The notes under the pieces were generated by a model. That model was not told where the DNA came from. It did no database searches and worked only from the letters and a program-made list of their open reading frames with translations. Shown one piece after another: positions 1 through 6,397 of a stretch of DNA of 6,397 nt (the first letter of the stretch is position 1; the number at the start of each line of letters is the position of its first letter). The DNA is from Chitinophaga pinensis (GTDB taxonomy: Bacteria > Bacteroidota > Bacteroidia > M30B66), in contig CALQRR010000099.1 of the NCBI GenBank assembly GCA_943333015.1, positions 1-6,397 of the forward strand, given 5' to 3'. A program made the position numbers and the translations under genes.

Positions 1-2028
1 AATAGAGCAGGTGGGGCCCATGATTAATTCCAGAAAAATAATGTGGACGGGAGAAAAGATATCCGGATAGATCCATCCAAGTGCTAATGGAATAAACACG
101 GTCAGAATAATGGGAATGTGAATGGAGATGATATATTGAATGGCTTTTTTTAGGTTGGTGTAAATACGTCTACCCATTGCAACGGCGTCCACCATGGCTG
201 CAAGATCATCTTCCATCAACACCAATGAGGCGGCTTCACGGGCAATGCCACTTCCTTTTTTACCCATTGCTATACCAATATGAGCGGCTTTCAAGGCAGG
301 TCCGTCGTTCACGCCATCACCTGTCATTGCAACAATCTCATGGTTTGCTTTCAAGGCATTGATGATGCGGAGTTTGGCTTCAGGAAACATGCGTGTGTAA
401 ACCATTACCTCTTTGACTTTCTCTTTTAATTCCGCATCCGTTAAAGCCATCAGTTCATCCCCAGTAATGGCTTTGTCGGCTCCTCTGAACCCTATCTGAC
501 GGGCAATAGCCGAAGTGGTAATGGCATTATCGCCGGTTACAATTTTGACATCTATTCCAGCAGCATAAAATTGGTTTAATACGTTCCGAATGTTTTTCTT
601 CGGAGGATCATAAAAGGCAACAAGGCCCTTCCATTCAAATGAAAAATCCTGTTGAAATTCCGGGTAATCATCCCCTTCAAAAACAGCTTCAGCAACGCCT
701 AATATCCTGAACCCTTCTGAAGCAAGCTGTTTCATGACATCTTCAATCTGCGTTTTCTCTGTCTCTGAGAGGCGCGAAACCTGCATTAACGCTTCCGGAG
801 CGCCTTTCGCAGCAATGATCCGAGTGCCATTCGACTGTTCGAAAACATGCGTCATCATAGGAGGTTTTCCACCTAAAGGATATTCGTGAATCAGGGTGAA
901 TATATTCCGTTCGTCCGTTTCGGTTTGCGAACTGTATGCGTCATGCAAGGCAATTTCCATGGGATCAAACGGAACGGGCTCACTGGCCCACATGGCTATA
1001 CGAACGAGTTCTATTTCTGCAGCGGTTTGCTCATGGCCGGCATCCGTGATGGTGGAAGATCCGGCGGCATTGACCTTGGCCAGACTCATCTTGTTTTCGG
1101 TGATGGTTCCCGTTTTATCGGTGCAGATGACCGTGGCGCTGCCCAGCGTTTCAACGGTCTTCATTTGTTTTACCACCACCCCCATTTTCATCATCCGCCA
1201 GGCGCCCAAGGCCATGAATGTGGTAAAAGCAACGGGTATTTCTTCTGGTAAAATGCTCATCGCCAGGGTGAGTGCTTTGAGCAAACTGCCCAGCCAGTTG
1301 TGTGATGCGTAAAAGTGAATGCCCCAGACCAGCACAAATACTGCAGCACCAAAAATCACCATTCGTTTCACAAAACGACCAATCTGGAGTTCAAGGGGCG
1401 TTTTTTCCTCTTCAATTTGTTCGAGGCTTTGACCAATTTTACCTAATCGGGTTTCATTGCCAATGGCGGTAATGGTTGCAATGGCCAAACCGTTGGTCAC
1501 ATTGGTGCCTTTAAAAATAAACGGTATTTCGGAGGTTGGATTTTTCTCAACGGCAAAGGATTCTCCTGTAAGGATCGATTCATTGACCGAGAAATCATGT
1601 GAATGAACAAGTTTACCATCCGCAGCTATCGTACTGCCTTCTTCCACCATAAGGCTGTCGCCCATGACGAGCTCTTCCGTTTTTATTTCCAGCACATTGC
1701 CATTGCGGATGACTTTGCAGCGCGGTTGTGTGAAATTCTTGAGTTTCTCAAGTGCCGATCGACTTCGCGAATCTTGGAAAAGTGAAATGCCTGCCACCAA
1801 GACGATGGCTGCCGAAAGAAAAATTCCGTCTCCCGTTTTTCCGCTGATAAAATAGATGACCGATGCGAGTAGCAGCATCAGTACCATGGGTTCCTTTGCA
1901 ATGCTTTTAACGGACAGCCAGAGTTTGTTTTCTTTTTTAAATTTTAGCAGATTCTCTCCAAAAGCCATTCGGGCCTCATGAACTTGTGCATCGTTGAGTC
2001 CTTGAATATTGAATGGTTTTTCGTTCAT
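1..2028 (-). CDS. P-type cation-transporting ATPase, P2A (Ca-pump)-like, 3' end missing
   Basis: This inner-membrane pump couples ATP hydrolysis to cation transport through a phospho-aspartate intermediate. I translated 676 uninterrupted residues from the ATG at 2026-2028; the C-terminus lies beyond the left edge, and since family members usually have about 850-900 residues, roughly 170-220 are missing. Visible in order: an N-terminal cation-ATPase domain (about 5-45), helices M1 (47-63) and M2 (68-86), the actuator loop TGES (154-157), M3 (222-240), M4 with PEEIP (261-265), the phosphorylation motif DKTGT with Asp304, nucleotide-domain motifs FDPME (354-358) and KGAPEA (from 408), DPP (474-476), TGDN (498-501), the hinge TGDGVNDGPA (from 569), M5 (about 629-650), and M6 broken at LELIMGPTCSI (666-676). 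All catalytic residues are present, so it should be active. The ion-site residues differ from true calcium pumps: His637 and Ile640 in M5, and Glu667 and Gly671 in M6. The transported ion is therefore uncertain. The gene stands alone on its strand here and is transcribed away from the lipoprotein gene. Confidence 0.96.
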   Translation of the reverse strand, partial: MNEKPFNIQGLNDAQVHEARMAFGENLLKFKKENKLWLSVKSIAKEPMVLMLLLASVIYFISGKTGDGIFLSAAIVLVAGISLFQDSRSRSALEKLKNFTQPRCKVIRNGNVLEIKTEELVMGDSLMVEEGSTIAADGKLVHSHDFSVNESILTGESFAVEKNPTSEIPFIFKGTNVTNGLAIATITAIGNETRLGKIGQSLEQIEEEKTPLELQIGRFVKRMVIFGAAVFVLVWGIHFYASHNWLGSLLKALTLAMSILPEEIPVAFTTFMALGAWRMMKMGVVVKQMKTVETLGSATVICTDKTGTITENKMSLAKVNAAGSSTITDAGHEQTAAEIELVRIAMWASEPVPFDPMEIALHDAYSSQTETDERNIFTLIHEYPLGGKPPMMTHVFEQSNGTRIIAAKGAPEALMQVSRLSETEKTQIEDVMKQLASEGFRILGVAEAVFEGDDYPEFQQDFSFEWKGLVAFYDPPKKNIRNVLNQFYAAGIDVKIVTGDNAITTSAIARQIGFRGADKAITGDELMALTDAELKEKVKEVMVYTRMFPEAKLRIINALKANHEIVAMTGDGVNDGPALKAAHIGIAMGKKGSGIAREAASLVLMEDDLAAMVDAVAMGRRIYTNLKKAIQYIISIHIPIILTVFIPLALGWIYPDIFSPVHIIFLELIMGPTCSI

Positions 2029-2260
2029 TTTCTAATTGCAAATCATGCTAATATAGGGAATGATTGAGCGTAGTTATTCAGATTTTACTTCTCCATTCGT
2101 TTTTTCAATTGCTTTCCTCTGCTGTGATTTTCAAACCAGTTCTCACCGGCTTTTTCCTTGTTGTATTAATTTATCAACCTAACCTGTGAATTATTTAAGA
2201 TCACTAAAACGCGGCAATTCAAATATCACTACTATATTGAGCCAACCAAAAAACAGAAGT
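2029..2260. other. Divergent intergenic region between ATPase and lipoprotein genes
   Basis: This 232-base gap separates two outward-facing genes and must hold both promoters unless one gene is read from further away. It is AT-rich with T-runs at 2098-2105 and 2152-2158. Just before the lipoprotein ATG the sequence is A-rich (2248-2257), as is usual for Bacteroidota, with no Shine-Dalgarno motif. An in-frame GTG at 2186 would extend the lipoprotein by 25 residues, but that extension carries no recognisable feature. I found no convincing -7/-33 pair for the lipoprotein gene. Confidence 0.6.
2048..2055 (-). promoter_or_regulatory. Possible Bacteroidota -7 element for the ATPase gene
   Basis: Read on the minus strand this is TATATTAG, which matches the Bacteroidota -7 consensus TAnnTTTG at five of the six fixed positions. 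It lies 19 bases upstream of the ATPase ATG, which would give a short leader of about 10-15 bases. No clear TTTG (-33) element is found at the usual 19-21 base spacing, so this is a weak call. Confidence 0.3.
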
Positions 2261-3961
2261 ATGCATTACACTCGTTTGCTCCTGAGCGTGTCGATCCTCG
2301 TTGCACTCACCGCTTGTCAAAAGGAGAATCTACTGCCAACCGACACCGCCTCAAGCCCTTCAATTGCGATTCCTCATCAGAAAGCACTTCTGCTCGAAAC
2401 GTTCGAAGCGGGTACGAAAACTGCTTACACAACGGGCAACGTTACCTTGTCATCCGGTTCCTGGTCGTTCAACGATGCCCTGATTGGCACGTCCACTTCA
2501 GACCGCAAAAGTGGCACTCAGTCTGCACGGTTGCGCAATGCAGGTAAGCTGACCATGAATTTTAATAAAAGCACTGGCGCAGGAGATGTTGTTGTTGCCC
2601 ATGCCCTTTATGGAACCGATGCTGCTTCTACCTGGCAGCTCTATTATTCAACGAATTCAGGTACTGCTTGGACCGCCGTTGGAAATCCTGTAACCACCAG
2701 TTCAACCACATTAACGACTGCACTCATCAAAGTTAACCTGAGTGGGAATATCCGATTTGATATTCGCAAGACTGATGGATCTGCAAGTCGTATCAATTTT
2801 GATGATATTTCCATCAGCGATTATGCAAGCAGCAGTCCAGCTCCTGTTTTAAGTAGTTTGAGTCCGTCCACCAAAGTGGCTGGAAGCGCTGCATTTACCC
2901 TTACTGTTAGCGGGAGTAGCTTTGTGAATGGCTCCGTTATTACCTGGAATGGCACATCGCTAACCACGACCTATATAAGTGCAACACAGCTTACGGCATC
3001 TGTTGCTGCGAGTTTAGTATCGACAACCGGAACAGCTTCGGTAGCTGTTACTTCGCCTGCACCCGGAGGTGGAACAAGCGCAGCTGCTAGCTTTAGCATT
3101 ACGGCTGCACCTGTTTCTACTGTTAAGAAATTCCTCTTCGATAATCGCCATGCCGAAACGGCTGGAAATGCTGATTGGGTAATGGATGCTAATAGCAATG
3201 TAGCTCCACGTTTTCCAACACCATTGCAAAGTACTATCACTTCAACTACCTCCGAATCCTATTGGACAGGTGCTATTTCTGCCTGGGGAATTGCGCTTGT
3301 TAAACTGGGGCATACGGTAGAAACGTTGCCTACAACCGTTTCCATTACCTATGGCAATTCAGCCAATGCGCAGGATTTGAGTAATTATACGGTCTTTGTG
3401 GTGGATGAGCCGAATACGTTGTTCACAGCAACCGAAAAAACAGCTATTCTCAATTTCGTACAAAACGGAGGAAGCTTGATGATGATTTCTGATCACACCA
3501 TTTCCGATCGGAACAACGATGGTTGGGATTCGCCTATGATCTGGAACGATTTGATGACAAACAATACTGTGCAAAATAATCCATTCGGATTTGCTATCGA
3601 TTACGCCGATTTTTCTACCACTACTTCCAACATCAGCACTGCAGTAAGTCCCGTTTTGAGCGGATCTCAAGGTGCTGTAACGTCCATTCAGTTTAACAAC
3701 GGCACAACGGCCACGCTCAATCCAACAGCCAATGCAACAGTTCAGGCACTCGTTTGGCAATCGGGCGTAACGCAAAACAATAGTAACGTGATGTGCGCCA
3801 CCAGCACCTTCGGAACAGGCCGTGTGTTCTTCCTTGGCGACAGCTCACCGGTTGACGATGGAACCGGTTCTGCAGGAAATATACTGTACAACGGTTGGGG
3901 CGTTTACAGCCACTCCAAATTGCTGCTCAACGCTTCGCTCTGGTGCGCCAAATTGCAGTAA
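2261..3961 (+). CDS. Surface-type lipoprotein: jelly-roll-like, IPT/TIG and GATase1-like domains
   Basis: This is a 566-residue secreted lipoprotein of unknown activity. I chose the ATG at 2261 over the GTG at 2186 because it begins a typical lipoprotein signal peptide: a short basic n-region, a hydrophobic stretch, then the lipobox LTAC with the acylated Cys19. The next residues, Gln-Lys-Glu-Asn, resemble the Bacteroidota lipoprotein export signal, so cell-surface display is likely. Domain 1 (about 43-188) is a beta-rich jelly-roll type (ETFEAGTK ... INFDDISIS) of a kind I know from extracellular Bacteroidota proteins, including some secreted nucleases. Domain 2 (about 193-281) is an IPT/TIG immunoglobulin-like fold (LSSLSPSTKVAGS, ITWNGTSL). 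Domain 3 (about 289-566) looks like a class I glutamine amidotransferase-like or ThuA/DUF4350-like alpha/beta domain: DNRHAETAGNADW (294-306), FVVDEPN, a LNFVQNGGSLMMISDH strand-turn-strand, then DRNNDG (416-421) and GDSSPVDD (526-533). No amidotransferase Cys-His pair is obvious, so enzymatic activity is uncertain. The gene appears monocistronic: the terminator follows after 19 bases. Confidence 0.88.
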   Translation: MHYTRLLLSVSILVALTACQKENLLPTDTASSPSIAIPHQKALLLETFEAGTKTAYTTGNVTLSSGSWSFNDALIGTSTSDRKSGTQSARLRNAGKLTMNFNKSTGAGDVVVAHALYGTDAASTWQLYYSTNSGTAWTAVGNPVTTSSTTLTTALIKVNLSGNIRFDIRKTDGSASRINFDDISISDYASSSPAPVLSSLSPSTKVAGSAAFTLTVSGSSFVNGSVITWNGTSLTTTYISATQLTASVAASLVSTTGTASVAVTSPAPGGGTSAAASFSITAAPVSTVKKFLFDNRHAETAGNADWVMDANSNVAPRFPTPLQSTITSTTSESYWTGAISAWGIALVKLGHTVETLPTTVSITYGNSANAQDLSNYTVFVVDEPNTLFTATEKTAILNFVQNGGSLMMISDHTISDRNNDGWDSPMIWNDLMTNNTVQNNPFGFAIDYADFSTTTSNISTAVSPVLSGSQGAVTSIQFNNGTTATLNPTANATVQALVWQSGVTQNNSNVMCATSTFGTGRVFFLGDSSPVDDGTGSAGNILYNGWGVYSHSKLLLNASLWCAKLQ

Positions 3962-3980
3962 AAGATGATTGATTTATTCA

Positions 3981-4013
3981 GCCCTCCGGATCAGGTATTC
4001 GGAGGGCTTTTTT
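3981..4013 (+). terminator. Intrinsic terminator of the lipoprotein gene
   Basis: A GC-rich stem GCCCTCCG (3981-3988) pairs perfectly with CGGAGGGC (4000-4007). It can be extended inward by a G-T and two A-T pairs to leave a five-base loop, and it is followed directly by six T residues (4008-4013). It starts 19 bases after the lipoprotein stop codon. No T-run follows the stem on the minus strand, so it should act mainly on plus-strand transcripts. Confidence 0.92.
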
Positions 4014-4030
4014 GTGGAAGTATGTATAGG

Positions 4031-4130
4031 GCGTTGATTGCGGCCGGGCTATTCGCTGTCTGCCCCTGTGGGGCAAGTCCTCGTTCGGCCAAATGCCGAC
4101 CTGCGGGCTTTTCGCTGCTATCCCTAACGC
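4031..4130. repeat. Structured intergenic element, REP-like (candidate dispersed repeat)
   Basis: This 100-base segment is bounded by inverted ends, GCGTT (4031-4035) and AACGC (4126-4130). Inside are a near-perfect direct repeat (CGGGCTATTCGCTG at 4045-4058 against CGGGCTTTTCGCTG at 4104-4117, 13 of 14 identical) and two hairpins: TGCCCC/GGGGCA with a three-base loop (4061-4075) and TCGGC/GCCGA with a five-base loop (4085-4099). It is more GC-rich than the DNA around it and lies between convergent genes. From memory, similar GGGCTTTTCGCTGC ... TATCCCTAACGC segments recur between genes in Bacteroidota genomes, so a REP-like dispersed element is the best guess. Only one copy is present here, so repetition cannot be shown from this window. 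A structured RNA is the alternative. Confidence 0.6.
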
Positions 4131-4192
4131 AAGCATGCTGCTATTAATCATGACATTTCACCCCAGAAAATCTTCAAAATGTAGCCTGTCAA

Positions 4193-4597
4193 TTATCCGC
4201 GTAGCCAATACACATCCTGTTCGTTGCGGACGATTCCCTGAAAGAAAAATCCATCGGCCTCCGGTATGTCTTCCACCAAATCGAATATCAATACATCTTT
4301 CGGTAAGCCCTCGAAAAATAGACTGAACCGAAACGCTTTTCCACCATTCACTTCGGTCCAAACCGGCGCCATACTGATATTTTCGGCATGTAGCAATTTA
4401 CTCCGGTGATCAGAACTGCGCGAAATCAAAAACGTGTTGCGCCAAAGTCTAATCGCATACGGAACTCGTTGTGGTGGATAATCGATATGAACTACCACCT
4501 GTCCCTGCTCTTCCACCTGCCGCGCAAGATCCTTCAGCAGTTCTGCCTCCACAATCTTCTTCTTGATTTTTTCGCGGACAAGGGTGTTGGGAGCCAT
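4193..4597 (-). CDS. Conserved-type hypothetical protein, 134 residues
   Basis: I do not recognise a named family. The protein is 134 residues, starts at the ATG at 4595-4597 and ends with TAA at 4193-4195. It has no signal peptide, membrane segment or lipobox, so it is probably cytoplasmic. The N-terminal third (about 1-32) is charged and helical-looking (REKIKKKIVEAELLKDLARQ). The rest alternates hydrophobic strands with polar turns: VVVHIDYPP, YAIRLWRNTFLI, FRFSLFFEGLP, VLIFDLVEDIP and a C-terminal DVYWLRG. This suggests a compact alpha plus beta fold. The strand pattern, the balanced composition and the A-rich leader (AATAAAA just before the ATG) support a real gene. It is convergent with the lipoprotein gene and has more than 230 bases before it, so it is probably transcribed alone. 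Function is unknown. Confidence 0.78.
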   Translation of the reverse strand: MAPNTLVREKIKKKIVEAELLKDLARQVEEQGQVVVHIDYPPQRVPYAIRLWRNTFLISRSSDHRSKLLHAENISMAPVWTEVNGGKAFRFSLFFEGLPKDVLIFDLVEDIPEADGFFFQGIVRNEQDVYWLRG

Positions 4598-4831
4598 TTT
4601 TATTCAATCAATTTGCCTAAATAAGTTGCGTTTTATAAGGATAGGAAAAACAAATCTCAAAGGGATTTCAGGTGCTTGTTTCCATGCCTGATCTATCAAT
4701 TTATATGGGTATAAAGAACCCGAAAGCACGAAATAAATTAATCGATTGCCGAATAAAACCTTTCCCACATTTACATGCATTCATCCGTGCATTTATGTGC
4801 AGATTTTAAAAAGAAAAGGGATGTATTTCAA
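4598..4831. other. Intergenic region between hypothetical protein and amylase genes
   Basis: This 234-base AT-rich gap must hold the promoter of the 134-residue protein and the 3' end of the amylase transcript, both read on the minus strand. I found no convincing -7/-33 pair and no gene. Small inverted repeats are present (AAATC/GATTT near 4653-4669, GGGT/ACCC near 4708-4722), but they are short enough to be chance. The only larger structure is the hairpin at 4766-4799. Confidence 0.55.
4766..4799 (-). terminator. Imperfect hairpin downstream of the amylase gene (weak terminator candidate)
   Basis: CACAT (4766-4770) and ATGCA (4775-4779) pair with TGCAT (4788-4792) and ATGTG (4795-4799), with an internal loop of TTAC against TT and an eight-base terminal loop. 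On the minus strand it lies 32 bases past the amylase stop codon. A clean T-run does not follow at once; the nearest is TTTT about ten bases further on. The stem is AT-rich, so termination here is only a possibility. Confidence 0.3.
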
Positions 4832-6397
4832 TTAATTCTTGACGAATTTCAGCACACTTTTTACACCCGGGCCATCGCACCGGAGGTAGTAAAACCCTTG
4901 CTCCAACTTCTCCGAAGCTTCCATCAACCAAGTGTTAACTCCTTCGAAATGATCTGAATATTCGTGTAAGAGTTTCCCGTCAGCCGCATACATGGATAAT
5001 TTGAGCAGATCGTTTGCATCAATACTTCCATTAATTCGCAAGGAACATCCTTCTGAACTAGGATTGGGGTACACCGAAAGTTCAGCCTGATTGGAGCTTG
5101 GTATGGTAATGATTCCAGTTTGCAAGTGTTCAATGGAACCAGTGCCCTCAATGCTTCCCTGATTAGTCAATTCTGCAGCTACTTCCAGCGGTGCATTTAC
5201 AAACAAACGTGCATCAGGCTCAATGGTTATAGAATGAATCTTGGTTTTTTCAGTCAGGGCCGGCTGTGGAAATATGCTTCCAGGGATAACAACATCCGAT
5301 GTTTCATCAGGTACCATGCCCTCTTCCCAATTTTTAGGTTCATTCCAATCGGAAGTTTCACCATTTCCCGTCCAGATGGATGCTGAATTTCTAGCCGCCG
5401 CCGCTGTCGCATTGGTAATGATTGCCGGGGCGGTATACGTTACATTCACCCAGCATCGCTGACTAGGATTGGTTGAGACACTATTTTTGACTTTCAACGT
5501 AATCCATCCGGTAGTGGTAGGAATGTAATTTCCCGTGAGTGTTCCAATGCCAGTTTTGGTAGACAGTATACCACCGGCACTATTGTAAAGTCCAATGAAG
5601 AGGCTTTTGGTCGATTGTTCTGGATAGAGGATATAGGTAACGGGCTTCCCACTTTCTACATACACTTTACCTACAACACGAAAATTGGTTGAGCTGGCCG
5701 GCAATGCGCCTCCCTGACCCAATGAATTGACATGACTGTCGCCCAAATCATTGGCCATTTCCCATTCCTGGGTTGTGGACGTACTTCTCGGAGGCGTATA
5801 CTGTGCGTTGTCTTTCCCGATAGGCGCCCAAACACTGTATCCATGGCGACCGGCTACATTGAGTGCCGGATTTACAGGGGGGGTGCTAATAAGTGCCCAT
5901 CCGTTTGCATCAACCGTCACTGTTGTGGATCCATTGGCGCCACTATAGTCCTTCAAAATCGTTCCTGCAGCAAACCCCGTATTGATCCATTGGTTTTGCC
6001 AAATGCTCCAGTTATCAGTAATTCCAACAATTGCTTTCCCGGCTCGTGCAATGATTAAATAGTCAGGACTTGCAACAGGCACCTGATACGCGCCGGATTT
6101 AAAATCCAGATTTTGATGGCACCATAGTAAATTCAAAAGATCGGAATTCGCAGGAAGGCTGGACGTTGATTTGGGGTCATGGGTATAGCGGTTGCCCAAT
6201 GTACCAATGCTGAAAATGTCCTCGAAAAAGATTTGTGGATTTCCATCCAACGCAAGAATCAGCGCATAAGCAGTAGCTAGGCGAGGCTCATTTGGGTCAA
6301 TATGCCCCGATAATTCCGATCCGGTGTTCCAGCCGGTATAGTTTCCTGCGGCATTTAACTGGGGACGAAATGTATCGTGGTTATTAACAAATGGAAC
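4832..6397 (-). CDS. Secreted GH13 alpha-amylase-like enzyme with T9SS type A sorting domain, 5' end missing
   Basis: This is the C-terminal 521 residues of a secreted glycoside hydrolase; the frame is open to the right edge, so the start and most of the TIM barrel are outside. Residues 3-9 (FVNNHDT) match GH13 conserved region IV, whose His-Asp pair includes the transition-state-stabilising aspartate of alpha-amylases. The barrel end follows (ATAYALILALDGNPQIFFED, about 40-59). Next are an amylase-C-like beta domain (about 110-194, ending YSVWAPIG), an unassigned beta-sandwich (about 205-324), and a module of the WTG...DWN..NW type (about 340-430) with VVIPG and ITIEPDARLFVN, common in secreted Bacteroidota proteins. 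The last 84 residues (438-521) form a type A T9SS sorting domain (SVYPNP ... GFYYLR ... KFVKN). The enzyme should therefore cross the outer membrane by T9SS and act on starch-like alpha-glucans outside the cell. The exact substrate and GH13 subfamily cannot be set, because regions I-III, including the nucleophile and acid/base, are not visible. Confidence 0.9.
   Translation of the reverse strand, partial: VPFVNNHDTFRPQLNAAGNYTGWNTGSELSGHIDPNEPRLATAYALILALDGNPQIFFEDIFSIGTLGNRYTHDPKSTSSLPANSDLLNLLWCHQNLDFKSGAYQVPVASPDYLIIARAGKAIVGITDNWSIWQNQWINTGFAAGTILKDYSGANGSTTVTVDANGWALISTPPVNPALNVAGRHGYSVWAPIGKDNAQYTPPRSTSTTQEWEMANDLGDSHVNSLGQGGALPASSTNFRVVGKVYVESGKPVTYILYPEQSTKSLFIGLYNSAGGILSTKTGIGTLTGNYIPTTTGWITLKVKNSVSTNPSQRCWVNVTYTAPAIITNATAAAARNSASIWTGNGETSDWNEPKNWEEGMVPDETSDVVIPGSIFPQPALTEKTKIHSITIEPDARLFVNAPLEVAAELTNQGSIEGTGSIEHLQTGIITIPSSNQAELSVYPNPSSEGCSLRINGSIDANDLLKLSMYAADGKLLHEYSDHFEGVNTWLMEASEKLEQGFYYLRCDGPGVKSVLKFVKN

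Noticed and set aside
886..1312. Plus-strand ORFs of 121 and 138 codons
   Set aside because: They are antisense to the DKTGT and nucleotide-binding part of the ATPase gene, whose motifs are unmistakable. Their translations have no family resemblance.
2133..2158. Possible hairpin plus T-run upstream of the lipoprotein gene
   Set aside because: The stem is only two plus two pairs with a mismatch, too weak for a terminator, and no gene ends there.
2186..2260. GTG start at 2186 giving a 591-residue form of the lipoprotein
   Set aside because: The 25 extra residues would bury the signal peptide inside the protein. The ATG at 2261 puts a standard n-region and hydrophobic core directly before the LTAC lipobox.
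3359..3775. Minus-strand ORF of 138 codons
   Set aside because: It is antisense to the GATase-like domain of the lipoprotein and its translation shows no domain, signal or leader.
3965..4326. Two plus-strand ORFs of 60 and 77 codons
   Set aside because: They run through the terminator and the structured repeat element and overlap the 134-residue gene on the other strand. They are better explained as chance frames.
5120..6058. Plus-strand ORFs of 65-108 codons
   Set aside because: All lie antisense to the amylase gene, and their translations are Cys-rich or low-quality with no recognisable domain.
6248..6250. TTG at 6248-6250 as the start of a 472-residue protein
   Set aside because: The frame is open for another 49 codons to the window edge, and that stretch holds the GH13 region IV motif FVNNHD, so the gene begins outside the window.

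Overview
The window looks like chromosomal DNA of a member of the Bacteroidota. The evidence is a C-terminal type IX secretion (T9SS) sorting domain, a lipoprotein whose mature N-terminus (Cys-Gln-Lys-Glu) resembles the Bacteroidota surface-export signal, A-rich rather than Shine-Dalgarno leaders, and moderate GC content. I see no RNA gene, CRISPR array, transposase or phage gene. Genus cannot be set from this sequence alone.

Layout: (1) 1-2028, minus strand: most of a P-type cation-transporting ATPase of the P2A-like (calcium-pump-like) group, cut by the left window edge inside transmembrane helix 6. (2) 2029-2260: a divergent intergenic region with a possible Bacteroidota -7 element for the ATPase. 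(3) 2261-3961, plus strand: a complete three-domain lipoprotein (jelly-roll-like domain, IPT/TIG domain, GATase1-like alpha/beta domain), followed by a strong intrinsic terminator at 3981-4013. (4) 4031-4130: a 100-base structured intergenic element with GCGTT/AACGC ends, two internal hairpins and a near-perfect 14-base direct repeat, resembling REP-like repeats of Bacteroidota. (5) 4193-4597, minus strand: a 134-residue conserved-looking protein of unknown function. (6) 4598-4831: intergenic, with an imperfect hairpin downstream of the last gene. (7) 4832-6397, minus strand: the C-terminal 521 residues of a secreted GH13 alpha-amylase-like enzyme with a T9SS type A sorting domain, cut by the right window edge.

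The genes do not form an evident operon. They are separated by gaps of about 230 bases, two are on opposite strands to their neighbours, and a terminator isolates the lipoprotein. The amylase and the lipoprotein both point to an envelope or secretion-oriented lifestyle with extracellular alpha-glucan breakdown. The ATPase is an inner-membrane ion pump with no visible link to them. I found no convincing new multi-gene system. The points most worth a second look are the unusual ion-site residues of the ATPase, the architecture of the lipoprotein with its DxNxDG loop, and the structured repeat at 4031-4130.
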